Part shown: positions 7,817 through 14,220 of the stretch, in pieces | How the letters are laid out: the number at the start of each line of letters is the position of its first letter | How positions within the stretch are numbered: the stretch's first letter is position 1 | Assembly: GCA_964537245.1 (NCBI GenBank) | Contig: CAZHZL010000066.1 | Span: 1-14,220 of the forward strand | Origin: UMGS1840 sp964537245 | Lineage (GTDB): Bacteria > Bacillota > Clostridia > UMGS1840 | DNA length: 14,220 bases | Reading direction: 5' to 3' | Position numbers and translations under genes: made by a program | Notes under the pieces: model-generated | What the model saw: only the letters and a program-made list of their open reading frames with translations | The model's database searches: none | What the model was told of the DNA's origin: nothing

Positions 7817-8292
7817 AGTGAAATCACCCTTTCATCTTTTTTCGGTGCAACAAGAATTTTTCCGTCTGATTTATATGCGTTCATTAAAAAATGTGTTGCT
7901 GTTGATAAAACTGTATCAATAGTTGACAAGCGCTCGCCGACAAAAAGTGCTATTTCCTTCATGGACATACCGCGCACTATAACGGCAAGGTCAAATCCAC
8001 CGGAAACAAGATAAACGCTTCTTACCTGCGGAAATGCGGCAACCTCCTCCGCAACCTTATCAAAGCCTACGCCTTTTTGCGGATTTACTTTAAGTTCAAT
8101 AATAGCTTCAACCATTTCAGGAACTTCCTTATCCCAGTTTACAATGGTTTTATAACCTTGAATTATCCCCTCTTCTTCAAGCTTTTCTATTTCGTTTGCA
8201 ATTTCTTCTTCCGAAGCATCAAGAAGCTCTGAAAGCTCCTTTTCGGTATATTTGGCATTACCTTCAAGATATTTCAACAATTTTTTTCTCAT
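7813..8292 (-). CDS. Lrp/AsnC family transcriptional regulator
   Basis: A 159-residue feast/famine regulator. The N-terminal helix-turn-helix (about 15-50) contains YTEKELSELL and ASEEEIANEIEKLEEEGII, followed by the GYKTIVNW linker strand. The C-terminal RAM (AsnC ligand-binding) domain starts near residue 60, with VEAIIELKV and the glycine-bearing VYLVSGGFDLAVIVRG typical of the effector-binding dimer face. Such proteins bind amino acids and assemble as octamers. The gene begins 7 bases after the DivIVA-like gene, whose last codons contain its GGAAAGGA ribosome-binding site, and its TGA overlaps the TTG start of the aminotransferase. The likely role is control of that aminotransferase operon, possibly including itself. 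This is inferred from position. Confidence 0.9.
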   Translation of the reverse strand: MRKKLLKYLEGNAKYTEKELSELLDASEEEIANEIEKLEEEGIIQGYKTIVNWDKEVPEMVEAIIELKVNPQKGVGFDKVAEEVAAFPQVRSVYLVSGGFDLAVIVRGMSMKEIALFVGERLSTIDTVLSTATHFLMNAYKSDGKILVAPKKDERVISL

Positions 8293-8299
8293 AACTAAT

Positions 8300-8947
8300 C
8301 TATTCCTTTCCCAATTTTCCTTTTATGTCACCTGTAAGCTTATCAAGAAGCTTTTTAACATCATAAGTAAAGTCGTCAACATCTGCTTTTGTCTTTTTAT
8401 ACCTGAGTTTTTCGTTTTCTGCTTTTTCGTATGCTTCGTTTAAGATTTTTTCGCCCTTTAGCTTCGCGGCTACGATTATTTCCTCGGCTTTTGCTTCAGC
8501 AGTCAGAATAGCCTGAGAAATCTTATCTTTTTCCGCGGCAAAATCTGAACGGAGTGCTTTTATTTCTTCATTAAGCCTTGCGATTTCTTCGTTATGCTCA
8601 AGCTTTAAGCTGCGGATTTCTTCCTCATGCTCTTCATTTATTTTATTAAGAGCTTCTTCGTGCATAGCTGTAAGCTCGTTTTCCTTTTCTTCCTGCTGTT
8701 CGATTTTGAGTTCAAGCTCATTTATATTATTTTCTTTTTCGGAAAGCTCTTTTTTGAGTCCCTTAATATCGTCATCCTTCATACGAAGCTTTTTTTCTAT
8801 ATCCTTTGAAAGCTCGTCCATATAGGTAAGAACCTGCTTATTGTTAAATCCAAATAACGATTTCTTAAATCCTGTATTTTTCATAAATTTAATTTGAGGG
8901 ATGTCAAAAATAATACGACAGCCCGTTTCCTTTCCGATTTTTTTCAT
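8300..8947 (-). CDS. DivIVA-like coiled-coil protein
   Basis: The product has a short N-terminal segment, GFKKSLFGFNNKQVLTYMDEL, that resembles the membrane-binding DivIVA/GpsB start (a conserved F...G-Y/F turn followed by an amphipathic helix). About 150 residues of continuous Glu/Lys-rich heptads follow, forming a long coiled coil (roughly DIEKKLRMKDDDI through to KLRYKKTKAD), and then a short basic tail. Such proteins act as polar or septal scaffolds, but this one's partner is unknown. The start is uncertain: TTG 8959 sits at the predicted transcription start and is unlikely, while ATG 8947 and ATG 8884 both lack a good ribosome-binding site. The 8884 start would put the DivIVA motif close to the N-terminus. 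The gene has its own promoter and is followed closely by the Lrp/AsnC gene. Confidence 0.65.
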   Translation of the reverse strand: MKKIGKETGCRIIFDIPQIKFMKNTGFKKSLFGFNNKQVLTYMDELSKDIEKKLRMKDDDIKGLKKELSEKENNINELELKIEQQEEKENELTAMHEEALNKINEEHEEEIRSLKLEHNEEIARLNEEIKALRSDFAAEKDKISQAILTAEAKAEEIIVAAKLKGEKILNEAYEKAENEKLRYKKTKADVDDFTYDVKKLLDKLTGDIKGKLGKE

Positions 8948-8968
8948 ATTTTTTTGCAATCATTTTTT

Positions 8969-8997
8969 ATTATACAACAACTGAAGAAAAATTTCAA
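8969..8997 (-). promoter_or_regulatory. Sigma-A promoter of the DivIVA-like/Lrp/aminotransferase operon
   Basis: On the minus strand: -35 TTGAAA (8992-8997, one mismatch), 17-base spacer, -10 TATAAT (8969-8974). Transcription should begin near 8962. This lies in the 71-base gap after ybeY and would separate the DivIVA-like gene and those behind it from the phoH-ybeY transcript. The rest of the gap is A/T-rich with no clear terminator. Confidence 0.75.
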
Positions 8998-9030
8998 CAT
9001 TTTTTGCTTTTTTTTGAAAATTTTTTTGGT

Positions 9031-9531
9031 TTATTCTGAAATACAAAGCTTCAAAAGAATTTCCTTTTCTTTTTCTCTCATAATTTTTTTATCATCATCA
9101 ACCATATGGTCATAACCCATAAGGTGAAGTATTCCGTGTAATGTAAGATAAACGCTTTCTCTTAAAAGCGAATGTCCATATTCCTGTGCCTGAGCTTCAA
9201 TTTTTTGTTTTGAAAGAATTATATCCCCTAAAAACACACAATTCGTATCAGGGTCATAATCGTATTCCGACAGCTCATTTGCCAAAACCTCGGGACTTTC
9301 AAACTCAAGCATAGGAAAAGACAAAACATCTGTTTCCTTGTCAACAGCTCTGTTTTCTCTGTTTAAAACGCGAATTTCTTCGTTTGAAACTATCGTTATA
9401 CTTACAGAAGCGTCGAACTGCGGATTTAAAATTTCAAGAGCAGTCAGAACCGTTTTCTTTAAGCTTTCATGCATTTTTTCATCATAATAACATTCATCAT
9501 CATATAAATCAACAATATATTTTTTTTCCAT
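9031..9531 (-). CDS. ybeY: Endoribonuclease YbeY (16S rRNA 3' maturation)
   Basis: A zinc-dependent single-strand endoribonuclease involved in 16S rRNA 3'-end processing and ribosome quality control. The 166-residue product carries the UPF0054 signature H-x3-H-x5-H in LTLHGILHLMGYDHM, which binds the metal. Upstream of this are the family's conserved N-R-x-x-x-x-x-T-D-V-L-S-F-P stretch (NRENRAVDKETDVLSFP) and FLGDIILS. Its ATG overlaps the phoH stop (TAATG) behind AAGGA, so the two are translationally coupled, as is common in bacteria. The usual phoH-ybeY block of Bacillus has pgpH between the two genes and dgkA, cdd and era after them; none of these is present here. Confidence 0.95.
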   Translation of the reverse strand: MEKKYIVDLYDDECYYDEKMHESLKKTVLTALEILNPQFDASVSITIVSNEEIRVLNRENRAVDKETDVLSFPMLEFESPEVLANELSEYDYDPDTNCVFLGDIILSKQKIEAQAQEYGHSLLRESVYLTLHGILHLMGYDHMVDDDKKIMREKEKEILLKLCISE

Positions 9532-10508
9532 TATTCCTTACCGCCCTTATTCTTTTCGTTTCTCTGTTCATATTTTTCGTATGCAAGTATAATCTTCTGA
9601 ACAAGCGGATGGCGCACAACATCGGAGGGACTCAATCGTGTTATTGAAATGCCTTCGATATTTTTAAGAACAGTCATTGCCTCTTTAAGTCCCGATTTTT
9701 TACCTGTCGGTAAATCTGTCTGCGTAATATCACCGGTTATAACAGCCTTTGTATTAAATCCGATACGCGTTAAAAACATTTTCATCTGTTCGGGCGTTGT
9801 ATTCTGTGCTTCGTCAAGAATAACAAAACAATCATCCAGAGTTCTTCCTCTCATATATGCCAAAGGAGCAACCTCGATAAGCCCTTTTTCGCTGTATTTA
9901 CTGAAATTTTCAGAGCCAAGCATATCGAAAAGCGCGTCATAAAGAGGTCTTAAATAAGGGTCAACCTTAGACTGAAGGTCACCGGGAAGAAAACCGAGCT
10001 TTTCACCTGCTTCTATCGCCGGTCTTGTCAGGATAATTCTTGATATTTCTTTTGCCTTGAATGCATTCACTGCACAGGCAACGGCAAGATAGGTTTTTCC
10101 TGTTCCCGCAGGGCCTACGCCCAAGCTGATTGTATTTTCCAGAATATTATTAACATAATGCTTCTGCCCTACCGTTTTTGGTTTTACAGGCTTTCCTTTT
10201 GAGGTTACACAAATACAGTTGCCGCCGATTTCCTCGGCAGATTTTATATTTCCCTCACGGGCTAAGCTGATAAAATATCTTATTACCTGCTCGTCAATGC
10301 TTTCCTCCTGACTAAGCTGTCTTATAAGACCTGTCACAACCTCATGAGCCATCTTAGCATTAATATCGTCACCTGTAATTTTGCAAACATCGCCTTTTAT
10401 AAAAATTTTTACACCAAGCTCTTTTTCAATCAAAAAAATATTTTCGTCAAAATTACCGCAAACTTCGCTTATCGCACGGTCGGACTCAAAAACTATTTCT
10501 CTTTCCAC
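9531..10508 (-). CDS. phoH: PhoH-like P-loop ATPase
   Basis: A 325-residue cytoplasmic P-loop NTPase of the PhoH/YbeZ family, linked to RNA metabolism together with YbeY. An N-terminal region (about 1-85), KH-like in this family, precedes the ATPase domain. Walker A is GPAGTGKT at 132-139, Walker B is FVILDEAQN at 228-236, and the PhoH-typical RPAIEAGEKLGFLPGDL (162-178) and TGDITQTDLP (258-267) are intact. The start is GTG at 10508. The GAGG of its ribosome-binding site overlaps the TAG stop of yqfD, four bases before the GTG, so it is tightly linked to the sporulation genes upstream. Its exact substrate is not settled for the family. Confidence 0.93.
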   Translation of the reverse strand: MEREIVFESDRAISEVCGNFDENIFLIEKELGVKIFIKGDVCKITGDDINAKMAHEVVTGLIRQLSQEESIDEQVIRYFISLAREGNIKSAEEIGGNCICVTSKGKPVKPKTVGQKHYVNNILENTISLGVGPAGTGKTYLAVACAVNAFKAKEISRIILTRPAIEAGEKLGFLPGDLQSKVDPYLRPLYDALFDMLGSENFSKYSEKGLIEVAPLAYMRGRTLDDCFVILDEAQNTTPEQMKMFLTRIGFNTKAVITGDITQTDLPTGKKSGLKEAMTVLKNIEGISITRLSPSDVVRHPLVQKIILAYEKYEQRNEKNKGGKE

Positions 10509-10512
10509 TTTA

Positions 10513-11679
10513 CTACCTCACTGTTTTATCTGTTACGATTTTTTCACTCTGCGCAATATTTTCTTCACTCTCAACAAACACACGCACATTAATCGTCTCA
10601 TCGTCAATAACATCGTATGTTATTTTCTTTGTTTTAATATTTTCTGTTTCCTTTTTAATTTCATTCAAAAGCTCATCAGAACACAGCTTTACAGCTTCAT
10701 TAATACTTATTTTTGTTTTTTTCAATGTATATTCCCTGTATTCATATTTTTTGAAGCCTAAAAAGAAAATATTACTCTCTTTTATTATACTATCATAATT
10801 GTAAAAGTCAATATTTTTTTTAAAATATATTGGTATTTTGAAGCTAAAAATATCTGCTTCTGTATACTTTTTTGTTTCTCCTGTATAAATTTTATCATAC
10901 TTATAAAGCTTCTGTTCTTTTATTTTTTCCGTCCATGTTTTCGCTTTCACCTCTCCAAGCGAATGAACATATCTTGCGCCTACCCGCATACTCTGCACTA
11001 TTCCGGACACAAGCGTCTGCCCCTTTATAACAGTATCGCCGGGCTTAACGATTTTTTCTCCGTTTTCTGCTGTTACTGAAATAATATAACCGTCTTTTTT
11101 TGCAACAAGGTTACACGGTGTATCCTTATCTATAAACTCAGGTGCTTTTTTTCTCGGCTGTAAGGTTACAACTAGCTTAGTCCCCTCAAGCTCAACATTT
11201 GCCCATATCAGCTCATCAAATTTTGTAAGAAGGACATTTGCGGCGTTTTTATAATCTATATTGTATTTAAGCTTTCCTTCGCTTAGCCCAAGCTCTTTTA
11301 AAGCTGCTCTTATTTCTTTTTCGGAAACATAATCTGCTTTTGTTATTTCAACAGACCATATAACAGATGAAAATAAAAAAAGTATACACAAGCTTACAGG
11401 AACAAAAACAGCAAACATCCATCTTCTTTTTATGTTTTTCATAAAATATAAAAAACCGTATTCCTGTTTTTTCTCACAAATGATATTATGCTCCTGTGCT
11501 ATATCGTTAATCTTATCATAGCCTTTTTTACTCACATAAAATTCCACAGTGCCATCTGATTTTTTTATAACATCCCAAATGTATATTTTTTTATTTATAA
11601 TTATATTTATAAAGCGTTCTAATCTCCCCCCTTTTATTTCAGCTTTTACATATCCCGAAAAAAATCTGTAAATATCCAT
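10513..11679 (-). CDS. yqfD: Sporulation protein YqfD
   Basis: A single-pass membrane protein of the YqfD family, conserved in spore formers and made in the mother cell. In the 388-residue product a basic N-terminal domain (RFFSGYVKAEIKGG...ERFINII) precedes one membrane helix at about 87-108 (WMFAVFVPVSLCILFLFSSV). A POTRA-like segment follows (about 110-170, including the WANVELEG and TLQPR stretches), then GYIISVTAENGEKIVKPGDTV, typical of the family. I start at the ATG at 11679, behind AAAGGTGG. The frame opens 18 bases earlier at an ATG (11697) that overlaps the yqfC stop but has no ribosome-binding site. Length matches the Bacillus protein (about 400). Confidence 0.9.
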   Translation of the reverse strand: MDIYRFFSGYVKAEIKGGRLERFINIIINKKIYIWDVIKKSDGTVEFYVSKKGYDKINDIAQEHNIICEKKQEYGFLYFMKNIKRRWMFAVFVPVSLCILFLFSSVIWSVEITKADYVSEKEIRAALKELGLSEGKLKYNIDYKNAANVLLTKFDELIWANVELEGTKLVVTLQPRKKAPEFIDKDTPCNLVAKKDGYIISVTAENGEKIVKPGDTVIKGQTLVSGIVQSMRVGARYVHSLGEVKAKTWTEKIKEQKLYKYDKIYTGETKKYTEADIFSFKIPIYFKKNIDFYNYDSIIKESNIFFLGFKKYEYREYTLKKTKISINEAVKLCSDELLNEIKKETENIKTKKITYDVIDDETINVRVFVESEENIAQSEKIVTDKTVR

Positions 11680-11693
11680 AGTACCACCTTTTT

Positions 11694-11999
11694 TCATTCA
11701 CGCACAAGAGAATTTATTTTCCCTTTTATATCAAGCTGTTCGTCGGTCATTGAGCAGATAATTAGCTTATCGCCAAAAACCGTATAAATATTTCTTTTGG
11801 TATTTATTTTTATGTATTCATCTGTCATATCAATTATTCCGTTGTGATTGTGAAACTCAACTAAATAATCTCCAACAACGACTATTTTCACTTCATCGGA
11901 AATTATTTCGGGGCTTACTCCGATAATCTCATATATATTCTTTTTATAAATCTCCTTATTTTCTTTTTTGCTCTTTTTCTCTTTTTTCAAACGCTTCAC
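11694..11999 (-). CDS. yqfC: Sporulation protein YqfC (YabP/YqfC family)
   Basis: A small 101-residue protein of the YabP/YqfC family, conserved in endospore formers immediately before yqfD. A very basic N-terminal run (KRLKKEKKSKKENK) precedes the beta-rich core, with the family pattern VVVGDYLVEFHNHNGIIDMT and a closing KLIICSMTDEQLDIKGKI. It has no membrane segment. The start is a GTG at 11999 with GAGAGG about 11 bases upstream, a slightly long spacing; no ATG is available in the frame. Its TGA overlaps the first in-frame ATG of the yqfD frame by four bases. The gene is divergent from the ylbJ-like gene. Confidence 0.88.
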   Translation of the reverse strand: MKRLKKEKKSKKENKEIYKKNIYEIIGVSPEIISDEVKIVVVGDYLVEFHNHNGIIDMTDEYIKINTKRNIYTVFGDKLIICSMTDEQLDIKGKINSLVRE

Positions 12000-12077
12000 T
12001 TTTTTTATTGCCTCTCTTCTATTTTTCTGATTTTTTTAATATATTTTATACAAATATATGAAAAACGGTGGTTATTA
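12000..12077. promoter_or_regulatory. Divergent promoter region of yqfC and the ylbJ-like gene
   Basis: This 78-base, very AT-rich gap must hold promoters for both directions. On the minus strand, CATATATT resembles the sigma-E -10 box (CATAcaaT), with an ATA-rich stretch (TTAATAA) about 12 bases further upstream, which lies inside the ylbJ start region. On the plus strand, candidate boxes such as TATACAAAT are weaker. YqfC, YqfD and YlbJ belong to the sigma-E mother-cell regulon in Bacillus, so this is expected, but the individual boxes are only suggestive. The ylbJ-like gene has GGTGG six bases before its ATG. Confidence 0.4.
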
Positions 12078-12962
12078 ATGTCAAAATTAATGGGCATACT
12101 TCTGACAATACTTTTCGTTTTATTTCCTTATGATATAAAAAAAGGAGTGTTTCTCGGACTTGAAAATTCACTAAAAGCACTGTTTCCTTCCCTGTTTCCT
12201 TATATGGTGATTTCATCTGTATTTCATTATACGGGAGGCTTGAGCGTTGTTTCTGAAATTATATATAAAATAATTTATAAAATTACAGGAATATCAAAAA
12301 ACGCTTCGGGTGCATATATACTTTCTCTTTTCTGCGGATATCCCACCGGTGCGCGATTATCTTCGGAATTATATAAGGAAAACAAAATTTCAAAGGAAGA
12401 AATGCAGAAGCTTTTTTGTTTTGCAAGCATTCCGGGATTTGGTTTTTGTATTTCTTATCTTGAAAGTATGTATCAAAGCGGATTAAAAATGTATCTTTCT
12501 TTTGTATTGTCGTCACTTATAATAAATTTTTTTATTTCAAAAAAATCTGATGTTACGGTGCTATATGCAAAAAAAGAAGAAACTTATTTGAGTATTGGCG
12601 AAAGCATAACAAAAAGCGTTATTTCGTCATCAAAATCAATGCTTTCGATAATTGGGTTTGTTTGTTTTTTTTCGGGGTTGGGAGAAATATTAAAAAAAAT
12701 ATCGGGTAATAATATCACAGGCAGTATCCTGTGCGGATTTTTGGAAATAACAGCGGGAAATACAGAAATCTATAATTTCATTCCGCATTATGCGGGAAAA
12801 TATTTATCTGTGTTCTTAACAGGCTTCGGAGGATTTTCTATCATATTTCAAAGCCTGTCTTTTTCAAAAAATGACATAAGTATTATTCATTTTATACTTG
12901 CAAGATTTATATTTGCTTTAATATCGTTAATAATCTTTTTTATTTTGGGAGGACTTTTATGA
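12078..12962 (+). CDS. ylbJ: YlbJ-like sporulation integral membrane protein
   Basis: A polytopic membrane protein of the nucleoside-recognition (Gate) group, similar to sporulation protein YlbJ. It has a hydrophobic N-terminus (MGILLTILFVLFP), then a Gate-like segment (ALFPSLFPYMVISSVF), the hallmark LFCGYPTGARLSSELYKEN with NKISKEEMQKLFCFASIPG, several more membrane helices, and a second Gate-like part around ITKSVISSSKSMLSIIGFVCFF, ending in a strongly hydrophobic helix. At 294 residues it is about 100 shorter than Bacillus YlbJ (about 400). Both ends look intact, so this is a compact form and not a truncation. YlbJ is needed for heat-resistant spores; the transported substrate is unknown. 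Its TGA overlaps the start of the M14 gene (ATGA). Confidence 0.8.
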   Translation: MSKLMGILLTILFVLFPYDIKKGVFLGLENSLKALFPSLFPYMVISSVFHYTGGLSVVSEIIYKIIYKITGISKNASGAYILSLFCGYPTGARLSSELYKENKISKEEMQKLFCFASIPGFGFCISYLESMYQSGLKMYLSFVLSSLIINFFISKKSDVTVLYAKKEETYLSIGESITKSVISSSKSMLSIIGFVCFFSGLGEILKKISGNNITGSILCGFLEITAGNTEIYNFIPHYAGKYLSVFLTGFGGFSIIFQSLSFSKNDISIIHFILARFIFALISLIIFFILGGLL

Positions 12963-13786
12963 TACACAAAATTTATACTTATGACGATCTGATATACGAT
13001 CTCATAAAAATCAATGTTTTTAAAAAATTCTTAAGCTTCAAATCAATCGGAAAAAGCGTGAACAACAAGGATATTTTTCTTATCAAAGCAGGAAACGGTC
13101 CGAAAAATATTCTTGTTATATGCGGTCACCACAGCTTAGAAACAATAATGAGCGAATTTATAATTGACTATGTTATGAATAAGGAAAAAGAATTTTTTGA
13201 TAAAGTTTCTTTTTATGCAGTACCGCTTCTCAATCCCGACGGAACTGATTTTTTTACAGGAAAAATAACGATACCGCATTTTGTGCCTTTCAGAGACAGG
13301 TGGCAGGCAAACTACAACGGAGTTGACTTAAACCATAACTATGACGCAGGCTTTTTCAAAGCAAAAGAAGAAGTAGAAAAAGAAGGAATATGTGCTCCGC
13401 ATTTCACAAAATACGGAGGTGAAGAGCCATTTTCCGAGTCTGAAACAAAATCAATAAAAAATCTGTGTGAAAAGGTTTGTTTTGATATTGCCATCGCATT
13501 TCACACTCAGGGAAGCGAGATATACACAGGCTATAACGGAATTTTCCCCGAGCATACAAATGAGCTTACCAAGCTTTTTGAAAAAGCTTCGGGATACTGC
13601 TATTCTGAGCCGACAGGAACTGCTTCTCACGCCGGATTTAAGGACTGGTTTATAGAAAAATATAAAAAGCCCGGCTTCACAATAGAAGCCGGAATCGGAA
13701 AAAACCCTTTATATCACAGTCAGTATGAAAAAATCTACAAATCCTGCAGCGCTATACTGGATGAAGCCATAAAATTTTATTCATAA
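12959..13786 (+). CDS. M14-family zinc metallopeptidase
   Basis: A 275-residue M14 (carboxypeptidase A-like) catalytic domain with no signal peptide or LysM domain. Predicted zinc ligands are H58 and E61 (CGHHSLE) and H182 (IAFHTQG). The catalytic Glu is E243 (FTIEAGIG), with NPDGT at 92-96 and the substrate-binding N125 in GVDLNHNYDAGF. In most M14 enzymes this Asn is followed by Arg (N-R-N/x); here it is His126. Relatives include gamma-D-glutamyl-diaminopimelate peptidases acting on cell-wall peptides, a plausible job in a spore former, but the substrate is inferred. The ATG overlaps the ylbJ stop and has GGGAGGA in front, so the pair is translationally coupled. The lack of export signals suggests a cytoplasmic (perhaps mother-cell) peptidase. 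Confidence 0.87.
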   Translation: MIHKIYTYDDLIYDLIKINVFKKFLSFKSIGKSVNNKDIFLIKAGNGPKNILVICGHHSLETIMSEFIIDYVMNKEKEFFDKVSFYAVPLLNPDGTDFFTGKITIPHFVPFRDRWQANYNGVDLNHNYDAGFFKAKEEVEKEGICAPHFTKYGGEEPFSESETKSIKNLCEKVCFDIAIAFHTQGSEIYTGYNGIFPEHTNELTKLFEKASGYCYSEPTGTASHAGFKDWFIEKYKKPGFTIEAGIGKNPLYHSQYEKIYKSCSAILDEAIKFYS

Positions 13787-13790
13787 AAAG

Positions 13791-13835
13791 GGGCTGTTTA
13801 AAAAAATTTTTTTTAAACAGCCCGTTGGTTTTTAG
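13791..13835 (+). terminator. Rho-independent terminator after the ylbJ-M14 operon
   Basis: Five bases after the M14 stop, GGGCTGTTT (13791-13799) plus seven A pairs with eight T plus AAACAGCCC (13815-13823), a nearly perfect 33-base palindrome. A GTTGGTTTTT tail follows on the plus strand. The stem is long and ends almost without a loop, and the tail is interrupted by GG, so efficiency is uncertain. On the minus strand the stem is followed by CTTTTTATG, so it might also work in that direction. Confidence 0.8.
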
Positions 13836-13906
13836 GGGATAGAAAAAAAGATTAAAATATTCTTGATTTTGAGGTTTCGTTTCTTTTTTTGCGGTCTGAA
13901 CTTTTC

Positions 13907-14220
13907 ATAGCTCATGTAATGGAAAAAGGACAAAAGTTTTTAATTCGAGTAAAAGATGTGGATAGATTTGGTATTGTTTCAAAACTTCCTCTTCCTGATA
14001 ATGAAGAATTTGATATTTCAGTCTCCGTTGAATTAACACGATGCCAAACTAAAGATACAAAAAACAGTAATTTGAAATATTCACTATCCCTGATGTTATT
14101 TCATTCTAAAAAGACGGAGTATATTCTTCAAGAAATATTTGCAAGACTTACTATGTACAATTTTAGTCAACTAATTATCTCACACATAATTGTTAAACAA
14201 AAGAAACGAAAGCATTCATA
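13907..14220 (+). pseudogene. IS4-type transposase remnant, internally deleted, runs off window
   Basis: An open frame from about 13907 to the window end reads IAHVMEKGQKFLIRVKD, then GIVSKLPLPDNEEFDISVSV and LTRCQTKDTKNS, then LKYSLSLMLFHSKKTEYI and LQEIFARLTMYNF. These pieces match, by memory of the family, the middle and C-terminal parts of IS4-type DDE transposases common in Clostridia. The 5' part of the gene is missing: no start codon precedes the IAHVMEKG homology in a sensible context, and the frame closes at 13853. The region between LTRCQT and LKYS, which normally holds more than 60 residues ending in the Y..R...E......K signature, is absent, so the catalytic Glu region is lost although the frame is kept. 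It is a non-functional relic. The C-terminus (KQKKRKHS) continues outside the window. The stretch 13836-13906 holds no recognisable feature. Confidence 0.7.

Noticed and set aside
11680..11697. Upstream ATG start of YqfD overlapping the yqfC stop
   Set aside because: There is no ribosome-binding site before it, whereas AAAGGTGG sits right before the ATG at 11679 and gives the usual family N-terminus.
1..14220. CRISPR array, prophage, toxin-antitoxin or defence genes
   Set aside because: I found no direct-repeat array, phage structural gene, restriction or toxin motif on either strand; the only mobile trace is the transposase relic at the right end.

Overview
The window looks like the chromosome of a low-GC, endospore-forming member of the Clostridia. 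The intergenic DNA is very AT-rich, ribosome-binding sites are strong GGAG types, promoters are of the sigma-A kind, and there are three sporulation genes of the yqfC, yqfD and ylbJ families plus a Rex redox repressor. I cannot place it to genus. Most of it is ordinary, tightly packed core genome. I found no CRISPR array, no defence island and no clear new multi-gene system.

Layout. Positions 1-11999 are transcribed leftward (minus strand). In the direction of transcription the order is: yqfC, yqfD, phoH and ybeY (sporulation and RNA-maturation block); a DivIVA-like coiled-coil gene with its own promoter, an Lrp/AsnC regulator and a class I aminotransferase; trmL, a PHP-domain gene and mtaB (two tRNA-modifying enzymes around a predicted metallophosphoesterase); aconitase, isocitrate dehydrogenase and rex; then the 5' end of a tRNA, probably tRNA-Thr, behind a consensus promoter and cut by the window edge. 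Positions 12078-13786 run rightward: a ylbJ-like membrane protein gene, translationally coupled to an M14 metallopeptidase gene and closed by a terminator. The last ~300 bases hold a decayed IS4-type transposase.

How the genes work together. Aconitase and isocitrate dehydrogenase make the citrate-to-2-oxoglutarate branch that supplies glutamate, and the NADH-sensing Rex repressor follows them in the same direction, which suggests a redox link. The yqfC/yqfD genes and the ylbJ/M14 pair diverge from one 78-bp gap and are probably both switched on in the mother cell during sporulation. Many neighbours overlap by 1-4 bases, pointing to translational coupling: PHP/mtaB, Lrp/aminotransferase, phoH/ybeY, yqfC/yqfD and ylbJ/M14.

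The points most worth a second look are the short YlbJ-like protein paired with an M14 peptidase that has His in place of the usual Arg after the substrate-site Asn, a terminator-like hairpin facing the wrong way between the aminotransferase and trmL, the absence of pgpH from the phoH-ybeY block, and the internally deleted transposase remnant.
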